64,000 nucleotides of DNA from Xestospongia bergquistia (GCA_963965975.1 OZ014420.1:3126001-3190000); one strand, 5' to 3'. Shown: positions 51,191 through 63,818, numbered from the stretch's first letter. The notes: generated by a model from the sequence alone, not told the origin. Numbers and translations: made by a program.

Positions 51191-53688
51191 CTATGCCCAT
51201 ATCTGTGAGAGTTAGGAAAGTAACAATATAAAAGTGATTATACGTACTCTAATGGTGGAGTCCCAACTACATGTACCAACAGCTGTACCATCAGGAGACA
51301 CCTGAACATGACTTATCCGATCTTCATGATCATACCATAATGCAAGCTGTTCACCCTATATGTATACATGTCACATACTAATATACCTTCTACTTATTGA
51401 TAACCTTCAATACATCCCATGCTCTAAGTGTGTGATCAACATATCCAACAAACACCAGTCTCCCTGCATTATACATATAAACATAAATGTAGTTAACAAA
51501 TTATAATTTCATTTTACATACATTACATGCATGTAGCTATGTTGTCAAGAGAGCATAATTATTAATGATAACACAATTGATCACTAGCAGAGTTTTAAAC
51601 TGTTACTTTTTCGGACAATAGTGAATGTTTACCAGTATATATATTGTTGATGGAATTAATGAAACACTCAATGATCCAATGTTATCTTATAGTGCACTTA
51701 TAAATAAGAGTAGTGCATCAAAATAGTTTAAGTTACGTTGTTGGGTGACTGAAAAGTAGAAATGCTACTTTTGTCAAGTTTGCTAGCAATCAATCAGGTT
51801 AACATTTTAAAACAGACTTTAACATACCACTTCTGGAGAAATCTAGAGATGAAGCAGATAGCAAGATGCTAGGTTTGGAATATAGCATCACTTCTTGATC
51901 TGCTTTGAGATCAAATAAACGTACCTATGTAATGCATCATAACAATTCTATAATTACAATATCAATAGTTTCACCATCCTTACAGTGCCATCATTGGCTG
52001 CAGTAGCAATGGCATTCCCTGTAGGAAAAAATACGACCTCATTTATTTCTGACTTGTAATCATCAATTCTTCTAACACATTCACCAGATCGTGCATCCCA
52101 GAGACATGTACATTGATCATTACCCTAAATAACACATTAATGTCAGGAATATTGAATATTAACTTGACTAACACAAGATGCAAAGACTGAGTATGGGTTA
52201 GACTGGTGTATGGCTAGACTATAAGTAAATGACAAACAATTTAAGAGATAGAATCTATAATAATACCCCATCACTTCATTTCTATGTCCTAGAAATTCTT
52301 GAACTGCACTCTCTTTCTCCATATCCCATAGCCCAATCTTGGTATCAGCACTGGCTGTCAACAACTAGATAAATAATATTATGATTCTGTCCTATAATAA
52401 TAACAATATGAAATACTTGTTGGTCAGATCCAAAGAAAAGACACTTTGTGATATATTTATCGTGAGTTGCAACTTCTGTTTTGGGCATTCTGATATTTTT
52501 TTCATTACTTTCAACAGACACAGAATATATCATGCACTTCTTATTCAAACCACTATGTAAAAAAGTTGATAATGTATATTGCATATTAATACAAGTATTG
52601 TCATAGACTAAACATTAAACACTTACCCACAAGCCACTAGTGTTGTTGATGGTGAATACACACATGATAGAATACATCCACATTTTGTTTCAACCAACAA
52701 TTCCTTAATATAAGCAGTTAATTTAATAAACTTATATAACGCTATACTCACTCTTTGAGAGGTAAAGCCATCCCAGATTATTGCATGACCATTCTAAAAA
52801 ACAAATGACATATTTGAAAATGTTGTTAAAGCTTCCATGACAATAGAGCTATAGAGCTATGGTTAACCCTTCTCCAACTCATTGACACTATGGTATCCAT
52901 CAGAGACCACTCCCATACTACACAAACTATCACAATGAAAGTTACTCATGATAGCTAGCTAATAGTCTGTCCATTTACAAGACAGAACTATTGTAACGTT
53001 AAAGTTTATAGTTTAATCATCTCATACCAATCCTCCACTAATAATATGTCTCTGATCGTTAAAGTTTATAGTTTAATCATCTCATACCTCTCCTCCACTA
53101 ATAATATGTCTCTGATCAGGAGACCAATCAAAAGCCATCACTTTATACTGTGATTTTAGTATCTTTCTTGTTTTCATTGAGAGCAATGGGGAAACAAGAG
53201 ACACTTCTGCAACCTTTGAACTTGCTTCTTTTACTAGAAAGGAAGTTGATGTCATACACGACACAAACTGTTATTCAGGCAGCAAGTAAGTCAGAGTGAT
53301 AAGATAAAGACATATTTCATTTTTAGAGCCACAAAATCTCAACATTATTATTAACACTTACATGAGAGATTTCAATGTTAAGTTTGTGTTTGAAAGGTAT
53401 ATTAACGTATGTACTAAATTAACTAAGAGGCACCTAGTTATATAACTGGCTACAGCTTAAAACTGTGCATAAACTTAATACAATATAGCATTTTTATAAC
53501 CAATACTCATTATTAAAAACTATTGTAGAATTGTAATATAAAACATTAACTACAAACATACGTGTTGTGTCGGCATATTTCATTCTTTCCAACTTTATAG
53601 TGTCTTTCAGTTGACTTGCCTCATCTTGTAATGCCTGTATCGAATGAGGAATGTGACTGCCATTGACAACAGTTTCATTAGTAGCCAT
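51191..53688 (-). CDS. G protein beta subunit, Gbeta5-like
   Basis: A WD40 propeller of heterotrimeric G proteins. The start at 53688 ([10 protein letters not shown]) opens an N-terminal coiled-coil ([18 protein letters not shown]), then [135 protein letters not shown] and a final tiny exon IWA-stop (51191). The MKTRK region, [15 protein letters not shown] and the WA terminus fit vertebrate Gbeta5 (ends RVWA) better than Gbeta1-4 (end IWN). Gbeta5 partners R7 RGS proteins; whether this one does is inference. The sequence is divergent, for example a missing Asp in GLNKKC compared with GLDNKC. A 60 bp tandem duplication overlaps the end of one exon. Confidence 0.8.
52998..53117. repeat. 60 bp tandem duplication across an exon/intron boundary
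   Basis: 52998-53057 and 53058-53117 differ at two bases. The right copy contains the true end of a Gbeta5-like exon (HIISGGE) and its donor (GAG|GTATGAG, 53087); the left copy duplicates the last exon bases and the donor, placing a second GGTATGAG site 60 nt downstream in the intron. Confidence 0.85.
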
Positions 53689-53784
53689 ATCGAAGAAAGG
53701 AGGGATTTAATATTTTAACCCCTTATCTACGCTATTTTGGTCGCATGTGACAATCTCCTTTGTTTCTACTTCAGACTTACAATC

Positions 53785-55938
53785 ATGCTGAAATCTGTCT
53801 TAGTAAGTTAAAAATACTCTCTAGCATCATCATAATAATGTGCCATCCTTCATACAGTTATTGTCTGTAGTTCTAATTGCCTGGTTACCTGTATCTTATG
53901 GTACTGCTCATCTGTTGGCCTCAAAAACATTTTTAAACGAGTTTTTGGTCGAAGGAAGGGACTTGACAGTTCGATATTCCATTTATAATGTTGGAACAAG
54001 GTGAGACAGTTGTTTCTTATTGATTTATGACCTCAAGCACATTGTGTATTATTTACTAAGCCAGCCTCGGGTACTGTAATGTCTATGAGCTGGCAGAGAA
54101 TGCCATACTTTAATGTGAAATGACTGCTAATTTCTAGATCCTAAATTTTGCAACCAAAATGCATTAATTTTGCAGTACGACAGTCTAGATATTGTGTTAA
54201 AAATTACTATGGATACATATTGTGTAAAACTTCCTCACTCAGTGAAAATATCTTAACATGATAAAAAATATTCTAATGGGGTTTGTCTTCAAGAGGTGTG
54301 TCTTTACTGTTATGGCTAAGTTGAAGTTTTATAACAAAATATTATAATGGAAGTTATAAAAATGAAAAATGTTGTTTGACCACCACCATAAGTGCATTGT
54401 CCTGAAGTAGCCTCACTTTGCTTTGAACTAGAGTGTCACACCTTTTATAGCAATTTAGCCATAGTATATTTTATTCTAAAACATGTTAAAATGTGTGCTT
54501 TTAAGATACGTGCTTGTTCATTCCATTGGGATACACTCATTGATACTTTGCTTTACTGTAGATGTTTATTATATGTATTTCTGACATTGTAGTAAATACT
54601 AGGTCTTTGCTAACATTATAACTGGAGCAACAGAAGAGATTGGAGTTAATTGTGTAATGAATAAAATACATTTCAAAGCTTGATTAGTCACACTCATCAT
54701 TGTAGCACTGATGAATTGTTGCTATATGTGCATGTGCTTTGGCAGTAGATTGTTGGGGATTAGTATCATTTCAGTAGTTGAAAACTATAAGGTGGATTAA
54801 CAGTCTAGCGTGTAATTGTGCTGGCAGACTCATGTTGAAGTTAACTATATTATTTTTAAAAAGCGAGAAACATACTCTGGATTTTGCTCATTATAATTAT
54901 AATATCGTTTAATTGCCTTCAAAAGATGGATATAGCTTAGAATCATTCTGCTAGTCCTACATATGACAGAAATTTTTCCTACAGTTAAGCACAAAATAAT
55001 CCATTTGTATTTAAAAACCTCTGTTCAAAGTATATTGTTTGCTTTTAGCACTGCTCAAAATGTCCAACTAACAGATGAATCATTCTCTTCTAATGACTTC
55101 AAACTAATACATGGACTTCTATCAACTAGTTGGGACAGAATACCAAAGTAAATATCGTTTTTATTATCTCTGTATATAATGTTTAATGTTTTCTAGCACC
55201 GCTAATGTTACACACACAGTCATATTACGTCCATTGGCTGCTGGTGTGTACAATATATCATGGGCTACTCTGAGTTATGTGAATGGTGAGGAAGGTCAAA
55301 CTCATGTAAGTTATGTTCATAATGATATCAATGACTTCCTTACTTGCTTAGGTTGGTTTTACTAGTGCTCCAGGTAACACTGGAATTTTGGCTTTGTCTG
55401 AATTCTCTCGTACGCACTCTTCACACATAGTAAGCTACTATTACATTACATTGTAGTGTTGTAATATAATAGTACTATTGCATTAGTTGTCAAAAAGTGG
55501 TTAAGACTGATGAACTGTGTAGTTGATCAAAGTCCTAACAATGGCTTTCATTTGACACAATGACAACTGAATATCAAATTATAAAGCAAATAACTTTTTG
55601 AGTGTCTGTGCAAGTTGCTTCAAAGTTTACTATTACATTAAGAGTTTAAGACTCCGGCCCCTCTTTCATCTAAATGAGAAGTGTGGATTTTTTAGGACCT
55701 TCAGGTAGTCCAGTGTCATGGAACAACCTGTGGCTGTATAATGTCAATTATCTAATGTACTATTTCAAATTGGATCTAGGTCTGGAGTCTGTATATATTA
55801 AATTGTTTATCCTTCCTTCCTTCTCAGACTGAATGGATTGCTTTCTTTCTCATATCTACTCCTACTGTTCTCCTTCCATTTTTTGTTTGGTATTCAAGTC
55901 ATTCCAAATATGAAAAGCTGAAAAACAAGAAGGCATAG
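53785..55938 (+). CDS. SSR2: Translocon-associated protein subunit beta (TRAP-beta / SSR2)
   Basis: An ER membrane glycoprotein of the TRAP complex that sits beside the Sec61 channel and helps insertion of some nascent proteins. Six exons: 53785-53802, 53858-54000, 55050-55147, 55198-55304, 55352-55430 and 55828-55938. A signal peptide is split by the first intron (MLKSVL|LLSVVLIAWLPVSYG), followed by TAHLLASKTFLNEFLVEGRD, YSIYNVG, TANVTHTVILRPLAAGVYN (N-glycosylation site NVT), GFTSAPGNTGILAL, then a membrane helix (IAFFLISTPTVLLPFFVWY) and the cytosolic tail SSHSKYEKLKNKKA. Length (about 183 aa) and motif order match the family throughout. Its start lies 97 bp from the divergent Gbeta5-like start (53688), so the two may share a promoter. 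Confidence 0.95.
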
Positions 55939-56686
55939 TCAGTGACATTTTTGAACACCACTAGGAAAAATTAATCATTTAGCAATGTAATTTCTTTGAT
56001 AATATTTTCATGAAAATTTATCAGGTACTGTGCCTGTCATTCATATTGCTACTATAGGTGACTTGAATTCTCAAAAGCTGCATAACTAAATGCAATTACT
56101 ATTAGAAACCTAACATATTAATGTCATTACTTGTGTTTTTTTCAAAATAATATATATTCATCACCTTGCAGTAATGCACCTTGGTTGTCCTAGATGTGAT
56201 AATATTATTATTCTCTAGAAAGCTTTAAATCATTCATCAGTATCTCAACTGTCTCAAGACTCAGATGATCGAAGGAAGCTGCTTTAGAATATGCTAGAGG
56301 GCTTAGTCATCAAGAAACGCAAACATTTAGTCAACTTATAGCTATGTTGCATGTATGTGTATCGTTTTCTTCAACCTTTTCTAAATTTGCGTACTAACGA
56401 AAAAATGAACTAAACAATAATTGTTATGCTATAATTGTAACCTCAATGTGCATTATCAGCGTAAGTGAATATACACACAACGTTGTCCTATTGAGTGGGC
56501 GCCCGACACTTCGCTGATAACATAATTATGGTAGGTAGATGGCTTACTAGCTTTGGATTCTGATGCTAAATTTCCTTGTAATGTACAAGTCGAAATTGAT
56601 TTTCTTTTCCACTGTTTCTAAACCAAATAAAACTGATAGAAAGGAACGATTTTAAATTAAAACGACTCCGCCCAACGACTCCACCC
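55939..56686. other. Intergenic spacer between SSR2 and the HCN gene
   Basis: It contains the SSR2 3' UTR and the HCN 5' region. I see no further gene. A short open stretch with an upstream TCTCTAG (about 56215-56290) has no recognisable similarity. Confidence 0.5.
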
Positions 56687-58962
56687 ATGCCCAGCAACAG
56701 TCCGAATTGCGCGCGTCTAATGGATGTGCGGCCAGTGCCATCCAGTAGGAATCTCTTATTAAGTAGATTTATGGATTTTGTTACACCAGTGAATAATAGA
56801 GTTATCCCTGGTACAACAAGTGATTTAGTAGCTGTCCCACCAGAAGAAAATGTTTCCATTTCATCAGAGCAGATTCATTCTGCTGTACTTGTTGATCTGC
56901 CATTTCAGTGCAAGGAAGTGGATGAGGAGAGTTTACCTCAAAACTACACAGATATGCATCATCTCAGTTATGGGAATGTTCATATTGGAGAAAATAGTCA
57001 TCAACATTTATCCTCTTTGCATCATAACGGATTAATTCACAAAAGAAGAAATATAATGCGGAATCTTTTTCATGTATGGGACAGTCGTTTGTCTCTAAAG
57101 ATGTTTGGTACTAAAAGGCGAATTATTGAGGAACAGGAAAGGCAAGAAAGCTGTACACATTGGGTTATTCATCCATGTAGTAAATTCAGGTATTTGTCAG
57201 TAATAATATTATCTTTTATTACTGTGATTGTTTACCCTTGCATCATATACACATGCAGGATTGTCTGGGATATCATCATGCTTCTGATTCTAGCAGTGAA
57301 TGTTACACTGCTTCCAGTAACTGTAGCTTTCTTTGATAACTCTATTAATCCTGGATGGATAGTTCTTAATGCACTCTCAGATCTAGTCTTCATAATAGAC
57401 ATTTTTCTCAATTTTTGGACTGGAATAATCACTACTGACAACACAGTTGTTTTAGACCTTTGTCAAATAAGAAGGGCATACTTCAAAAAGTGGCTTCCTA
57501 TTGATTTTGTAGCAGTTTTTCCATTTGATTACATAGCTTTGTTTGTAACACATATAAAGTCAATGAAGTCTTTATTAAAAGCATCAAGAGCTTTAAGAAT
57601 TCTACGAATGATGAGGTTACTCAGCCTGATAAGACTTCTTCGGGTAGCACGATTCATGCGTTATCTGGCCAAATGGGAAGAGGTAATAATTATGATGTTA
57701 TTTACAATTTTTCAAATACATTTAATTTATAGTTCTTCAATGCTACAAAGAGTGTTCTACGTATTATTAACCTAGTGTTGATAATGCTAATGTTAGCCCA
57801 CTGGGATGGTTGTATTCAATTTCTTATCCCTTATCTCCAAGATTTCCCACATAATTCTTGGGTCACTATCAACAGATTGACGGTACAGAACAAACTGATT
57901 ATTGTGTATTGATTTCTGGTGTAGGAATCATCTGTGTTTGTACAGTACACGTGGTCATTATTTAAGGCTACATCACACATGATATGCATTGGATATGGTC
58001 GATTTCCACCTCAAAATTCCATTGAAGTATGGATGACAATAATCAGTATGCTTATAGGGGCATCCTTTTATGCCATGTTCATCGGACACATATCAACTCT
58101 AATTTACTCAGTGGATTCATCTAGTAGACAGTATAATGAAAGAGTAAGCTAATACATTAAAACATATGGGATATGACTGTTTATTTCACTGCAGATAAGG
58201 CAAGTAGAAGAATACATGCGATATAGAAGGTTACCATTCGAGCTGAGACAACAAGTCCATGAGTACTATTTTCATAAATATAATGGACAGTTTTTCAATG
58301 AACAAAATATCCTCAGTGAACTTTCACACTCCCTTAAAGAGGTAGAGAAAGATATGACTATTTGTATTTAATAATATTCTTTCTAGAGAATAGTGAGTCA
58401 TAACTGTCAAGATCTGGTAAAGATTGTCCCTTTTTTTGCAAATGCTGATGAAGCTTTCATTACTTCAATTATTACAAGACTGACATTTGAAGTTTTCCTT
58501 CCTGGAGATTTAATTATCCGTCAAGGTAGCTTCGGATCAAAAATGTATTTCATTCAACAGGGAGTGGTTGATGTGATAACAACACAGAATAGAGTAGCAG
58601 CTACACTCTCTGATGGATCTTACTTTGGAGGTATACAGTGTTGACAATAATGTCAATTCCTTTAATATGCATTTTTTGTAGAAATCTGTTTGCTGTTGAA
58701 ATGTCGACGAGTAAGCAGTGTAAAGGCAGTTACTATGTGTGACCTGTATGCTCTTTCTAATGATGATTTTCAACATGTTTTGAATGAATTTCCTTTTATG
58801 AGGAAACAAATGGAGACGATTGCTGGTGAGAGACTTCTTCTAATCAACTCGATGTGTCGCTCTTCCTTACAAGAGCAACAAGATTTCCAAACACAGACTC
58901 TATATCTTTCTACTGTTCCCAGTACTTCATTACATAATGATACCTCACAAGAAATAGCTTGA
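56687..58962 (+). CDS. Hyperpolarization-activated cyclic nucleotide-gated (HCN) channel
   Basis: A pacemaker-type cation channel of the plasma membrane. ATG 56687; an N-terminal region with SLKMFGTKRRIIEEQER (the HCN-type linker); S1-S4 in exons to 57682, with an S4 of regularly spaced basic residues (SRALRILRMMRLLSLIRLLR). S5 has IINLVLIMLMLAHWDGCIQ, the pore reads HMICIGYGRFPP (selectivity filter CIGYG, as in HCN), S6 MLIGASFYAMFIGHIS, the C-linker RQVEEYMRYRRLPFELRQQV, and a cyclic-nucleotide-binding domain from FFANADEAF to FGEICLL and RRVSSV, ending at TGA 58962. The binding-pocket Glu (GEIC) and Arg are kept, but the usual Thr after that Arg (RRTAS) is Val. A 69-nt intron at 57190-57258 is in frame and stop-free, so it can be mistaken for coding. 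The C-terminal tail is short. Confidence 0.93.
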
Positions 58963-59079
58963 CTGCTGTTTTTGTATATAAAAGCTGTTATAGTGTCTAA
59001 ATAGTATACTGTGTCTCTATTAATTTTAATATCTGTATGCTATTAATTTACATAATTATAATAACAATAAAATATAAAT

Positions 59080-59725
59080 TCAATGATTATCATGGTGAAA
59101 GTATGAGAACTTATATAGAGAGCTTAACTGATAGCCGAATGGGTTCAAACCAGACTCAGCTAATACATTTTTAAACTTGTCATTAACTTTAACATGTGTT
59201 TGTAGTGGAGTATTTGATTTTGTTGACAAAATATGACTTGAGTTCGATTCCACAAGGTGTTTAGTACTGTTATCAAGTTTTTGGATTTTTTTCTGAGGTT
59301 TTGGGGTAGCATTGAACTCAGACTGATCATTGCTAGAAGCAGCTAGATGCTTATTATGTAGAAGTGCCCAGGCTGGTGATGGTTTATGATTTAATTTCTT
59401 CTCTTTCTCAAATAATGGTTTTGAATAACTAATATTTATGTAGGATTGCTTTGGCTTGTTAACTTCTTTAGAGATAACAGATCTAATAGGGTTGGTTTCT
59501 TGGTCTATCTGGTATTGCCGATGGAGTGTAGTTGCTTGTCCTATTATACACTATAATGTGTAGTCATACCAGTCCTATAAAATATACATCATGGCTCACC
59601 ATATCTTTATGATGTGAATGTGGTTTAGCACTTGAAAGTATCAAATGATATCTTGTTTGCTGTCTTCTCAGTTCAAGCAAATCTGCATTATAGCCTTTAC
59701 TCCTCCAGTACTGGTACACACTCAT
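59080..59725 (-). CDS. Unassigned two-exon gene (about 198 aa, Lys/Asn/Ser-rich)
   Basis: Exon 1 (59600-59725) opens with ATG at 59725 and encodes MSVYQYWRSKGYNADLLELR and a His-rich end. A 49-nt GT-AG intron (59551-59599, phase 0) leads to exon 2 (59080-59550), open for 156 codons to TGA 59080-59082. Exon 2 is rich in Lys, Asn, Ser, His and Pro (for example KPSPAWALLHNKHLAAS), is predicted disordered by composition, and has no signal peptide or membrane helix. I do not recognise a family. The clean splice join and the long open frame in AT-rich DNA argue that it is real. It lies 257 bp downstream of the basigin-like gene on the same strand and converges on HCN (stops 118 bp apart). Confidence 0.5.
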
Positions 59726-59981
59726 AGCAACCAGTTAAGTGTACTTATCACTCCTGTTGTCTCTCCTGCAAGATGTGTTAACTAACACTATGTACATAAA
59801 CTGATTGTGTGGATGACCATAACCATATAGAACAGGAAGCATTATCATCACTACCAAAATAATCATTATACAAAGAGTACATGTAAAGACTTGTAGAAAA
59901 TACTTGAATATGAATAAAACAATATCAAAGATTAGTGGAAGTGTGTGCATACAAAATTATTAGCATTAGTGATTAACAATA

Positions 59982-62900
59982 TTATGACTGATTGACTATT
60001 ATTTCCTTTGAGCTAGAGTTACGTCTGTAATGAAGGGATTCCCTGACATCATCTTCTGAGGACCTATTGAAAACACCAATGCATTTACAAATGAAAATAA
60101 GTACATAACTTACACAGACAGTCGGCGTAATGCACCTGAGAAAAAAAAGAGACAAGCATAACTAAATACTTCTGTAAACACTTTTAATAGTACTTTAACT
60201 ATTATACGTAGCATTATTTACATGTTTACATACAAAAGCGACTAACAAACATAAATAAAATATCTTATTCATGCTTCTCGGCAAAACACTGGTTGTCTAA
60301 TGCAAACAAATTATGCTCTGAAGACTGGTAAGTTTGCAGAAGGTATTGATGGTGTTGTTAAGAAGTGTTTCCTTACTTACAAAATGCTCAAGGCTTTGAT
60401 CAGTCACATCTAAAGTTGTAGCACTCACAACATGAACAATTAATTCAATAGTTGTCACACGTGTTAACAGCAATGCGTATACATTATTTCACTTCCAAAG
60501 TTGCATGCAACATTCATGACAATCCATACTCCAAAACAATAGACTGTCTGACATGTAAAGCGTGTTAGGAAAATCAAAAGTACAAAAGTTATATTAGAAG
60601 ACAAAGATCCAATTAATAATGAAATTATTTTAACATGCATTATGGTGAGTGAAATAATCATATGATTTGATTTTTGGGACGCTAATCAAGTCATCTGTGA
60701 AACTACTATTAAAAGAAGCTTGAGGAGCAATAACAACAATATTATCTAAATTGTAAAGTCAATCTGGAAGATGCCTCTAATCCAGAGATAATATTGCAGT
60801 ATATTTGTTGCCACTTTTGCTTTCAATTGTTATCAAAGCAGGTGATGTCCATTTTACTTCCAAAATAAGGTCCATATACTCTGTGCTCAAATTTTATGAA
60901 TAAATTTAATGGCCAGATTTGTACACATTTTGTTGATTGAGTTTTGCTGTTTCTCATTGTCATTTCTATCATGTTATTTTCATTAATTAACACAGGAAGT
61001 GTTTTTTCACAACCACTAGGTGTCTATCCATGCACTAGAACACTAATTGCAGTCATTTACATTGCTTAGCCAGGAAAACAGACAAACACTATTAAACAAA
61101 CCAGTGCCTATGGTATCAAATGTTACCATGCAGTAAGCATACACAAATATTATCAGGACTATACCGTTAATTTCATCTGGGTCAAGTATCACCTTTTCAC
61201 CCCTGACTTTATCTACAATATATCCAGCAACAATAAAGACAGCGGTAATTACAAAGGAAGCAATAATTCCTAGAGCAGGCCAGAGAGGACGAAGAGGGTC
61301 TAGGGATAGATATTGTGAAATGAGAATCTAACCAAGGAGATGACCTACTTCTAACTCTTAACCTAATGTTACCACTGCTCGTGTTATAGCCATTATTAGC
61401 ATTGCAATGGAAGGTTCCTGAATCTTCATACTCAACCTGATTAATAATAAGTCCACCATTGATAGTCCATGTCAGATCTATATTGTCTAATTGAAAAGGA
61501 ACATTGCGATTGCGTTCTGTAATGTTAACAAAATCGTAATTGCCATTGTCAGATATCATCCTATTAGAATCAAATGTCCATGATACAACAGCTGATGGAA
61601 AGGAACGGAAAACACAATACAAATCATCATATCTGTAAGCTGTAGATGAATCATAGACAACTGTTTTAGTCATTACATTTGAAATTATCATAGGGCCATC
61701 TAAAAAATACAGAATGTAAGTAAATAAAAATTCATTAAAGTAAATTTTTTAGTAATCAATATGCCTAAAGGGGTAAGGAATTCATTAGTGAGATAATGAA
61801 TATGATGTAATTTCTGGGGTACATTCTTGCTCCATTTTGGGGTACTTTACTGTAGAAGTGAATAGAAAAACACATCAATTTTGAACTTCAACTGTTTCCC
61901 GCCTGTACCGTTTATTCTTATTTTTAAAAAAATCAATTAAAAGATTGAAATTTGGACTCTACAACAGTGTGTTTTTCATAACAAGATTTTGTCATGTTTT
62001 TTGTAAAAAAAGCATTTTACTTCCTGTTTGTTGGCAGCCATTTGTGCTGTATTTGCATTGATTAATGATAATTTACTATATAGGTTAAAAATGCCTAATT
62101 CTTGCTGTATTTGTGGATTAACAAAAGGAAATATCAATGTTTCGATTTCCTTTTTAGCTCTCTAATCCTACATGCCATTTAAATAAACAAAATTAATATA
62201 TGTAGATATTAGTATGCCATGGCAAGGGTGCTCACAAATTCTTTACATTTTAAATGAAATTTACATCTTTAAAACCGTTTGCTACAATTACAAGATTCTT
62301 ATTTGTGTACAGAACATCTAAAAACCACTTACAATAGATGATGAAAGTATGTAACACTGTGTTATCATCTTCATCACTTTCATTCATAACTTTGTAAAAT
62401 CCAGCAGAATAGTAAGTCATTCCTGTAATCTGTAATATATTGTTTTTTATTGTTCCATCAGTAAATGATACTACGTTCTTAGTAGCCTCTGGAGATGATC
62501 CAGGTGGTGCATATGGTCCCTCAATAAGATCAGTAAAATTATCATCCTGTGAGTATCCTATCTTCCAATTAATAGAGGAAATAGTTATGTCATCTGAGTT
62601 GTTACAACTACTGACAGGAATACATGTGAAATTAAAACTTTCGTTTTCGTTTACTTTTACATCCAGTGTAATATTTTTACATGATATTTTATCTAAACAA
62701 GAAATATAATACATCTGATGTGCCAATGCAATGGATACCTGTACCTTCACTGAATGTCAAGTTTATGGTATAGTTATGATTACCAATCTTAGCAAATATA
62801 TCTTCACGTGGTTTACATGGCTTTATCATAAAACTCTTACTAGTCTAAAGGAAAAACATAATAAGATTGAATTATAAACCACATACTTACTGATTTATTA

Positions 62901-63003
62901 GTACATGTGTCCTCTGCTACTGTCCAAATAACATCTTGTTTACTCCATAATATGACTTGATAGACATATGGCAATTCAATAGCTCCATTATATGTCACTT
63001 CAA
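59982..63003 (-). CDS. Basigin/neuroplastin-like Ig-domain membrane protein (5' end unresolved)
   Basis: A type I membrane protein of the basigin/neuroplastin/embigin type by its C-terminal half. Exons on the minus strand: 62890-63003 and 62745-62845 (extracellular, with NHNYTINLTF), 62329-62695 (first Ig-like region, FNFTC, INWKIGYS), 61351-61697 (second Ig domain: C, W, then YEDSGTFHCNANNGY), 61170-61299 (membrane exon), and two short tail exons (60115-60134, 59982-60063). The join LRVRNPLRPLWPALGII closely resembles LRVRSHLAALWPFLGIV of basigin, and the tail ends YRRNSSSKEIIVNQS (basigin ends RQRNSS). Basigins chaperone monocarboxylate transporters and Ca pumps; that role is inference here. 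The Glu inside the vertebrate membrane helix is absent (Ser/Phe). Upstream exons and the signal peptide could not be fixed; a Cys-containing stretch at 63130-63340 may belong. Confidence 0.72.
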
Positions 63004-63818
63004 CTACATAAGTATATAGAGACCATTTTTAATTTAAATTTCATCATCTTACACAATTAATATCTTTATAATTATAATATGGTTGTCCTTGTTTGGTGGA
63101 AAAGAATGACAGACACAAGATCTAATACTGGTTAATGTAGTGCTATATTAAGCAACCAAGATGAACTTGTGTTTCTTTAATAGGAACAACATTAATACAA
63201 TTTCCTGTAATGCAATTGCTGATTGTAAATGATTGACCAACAACAAGGCCTCTGGGTTGACAGAAAATGTGTAAAACATAACACTTGGTTCCTTTGTATA
63301 AGTTACTATACCATGTCCAAGTTGAGAAGAGCCCTTCATTAAAAAAAAGGTGTTTTATGCATGGAATGTAAGGTGAGGTATTTCCTCACCTATTATACAC
63401 AATTAGCGTTGAAGCACATTTTAATAATATTCATTACTTGTTCACGTGAATGTCATGCGAACACACCACGTTTTCTCTCGTGTTTGTGAACATGCCAACT
63501 GGAAAGAGATAGAGAGCGCAAACAAAGGAGGTTGTTGTGAATGTCTATGAATATTTTGAGGAACTTGGCAGGCGTGAACGGACTGAAGGAATCTCTGAAA
63601 TGAACCTCTGATGCTACAAAACTTTCACGTACCAGCATAAAGAGGTAGACATTCTCAGTCTTCCTTCTTTGTCGAAAGGTTTTTTTCAAAACTATGGTGG
63701 CTTTATAGCTGCCTCAAATCACAAAAGACGATACCTGGTTATTATTTTAATAATAATTGTTATAATATACCATTTGTTCATATAATTAGAATTGTAATTT
63801 TGAATTGCCACGTGACAG
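63004..63818. other. 5' region of the basigin-like gene and spacer
   Basis: It probably contains missing N-terminal exons of the basigin-like gene. On the minus strand 63135-63340 has an open stretch containing CQPRGLVVGQSFTISNC and INVVPIKETQVHLGC, whose cysteines suit an extracellular domain, but I could not place its splice sites. A 78-codon ORF (63453-63689, minus) is not recognised. Confidence 0.35.

Noticed and set aside
53494-53688. Ordinary Gbeta1-4 identity for the WD40 gene
   Set aside because: The N-terminus, [15 protein letters not shown] and the WA ending fit Gbeta5 better, although divergence leaves some doubt.
57190-57258. Treating this hydrophobic stretch as part of the HCN protein
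   Set aside because: Homologues lack it and it has good GT-AG ends, so I take it as an intron, while reporting possible retention.
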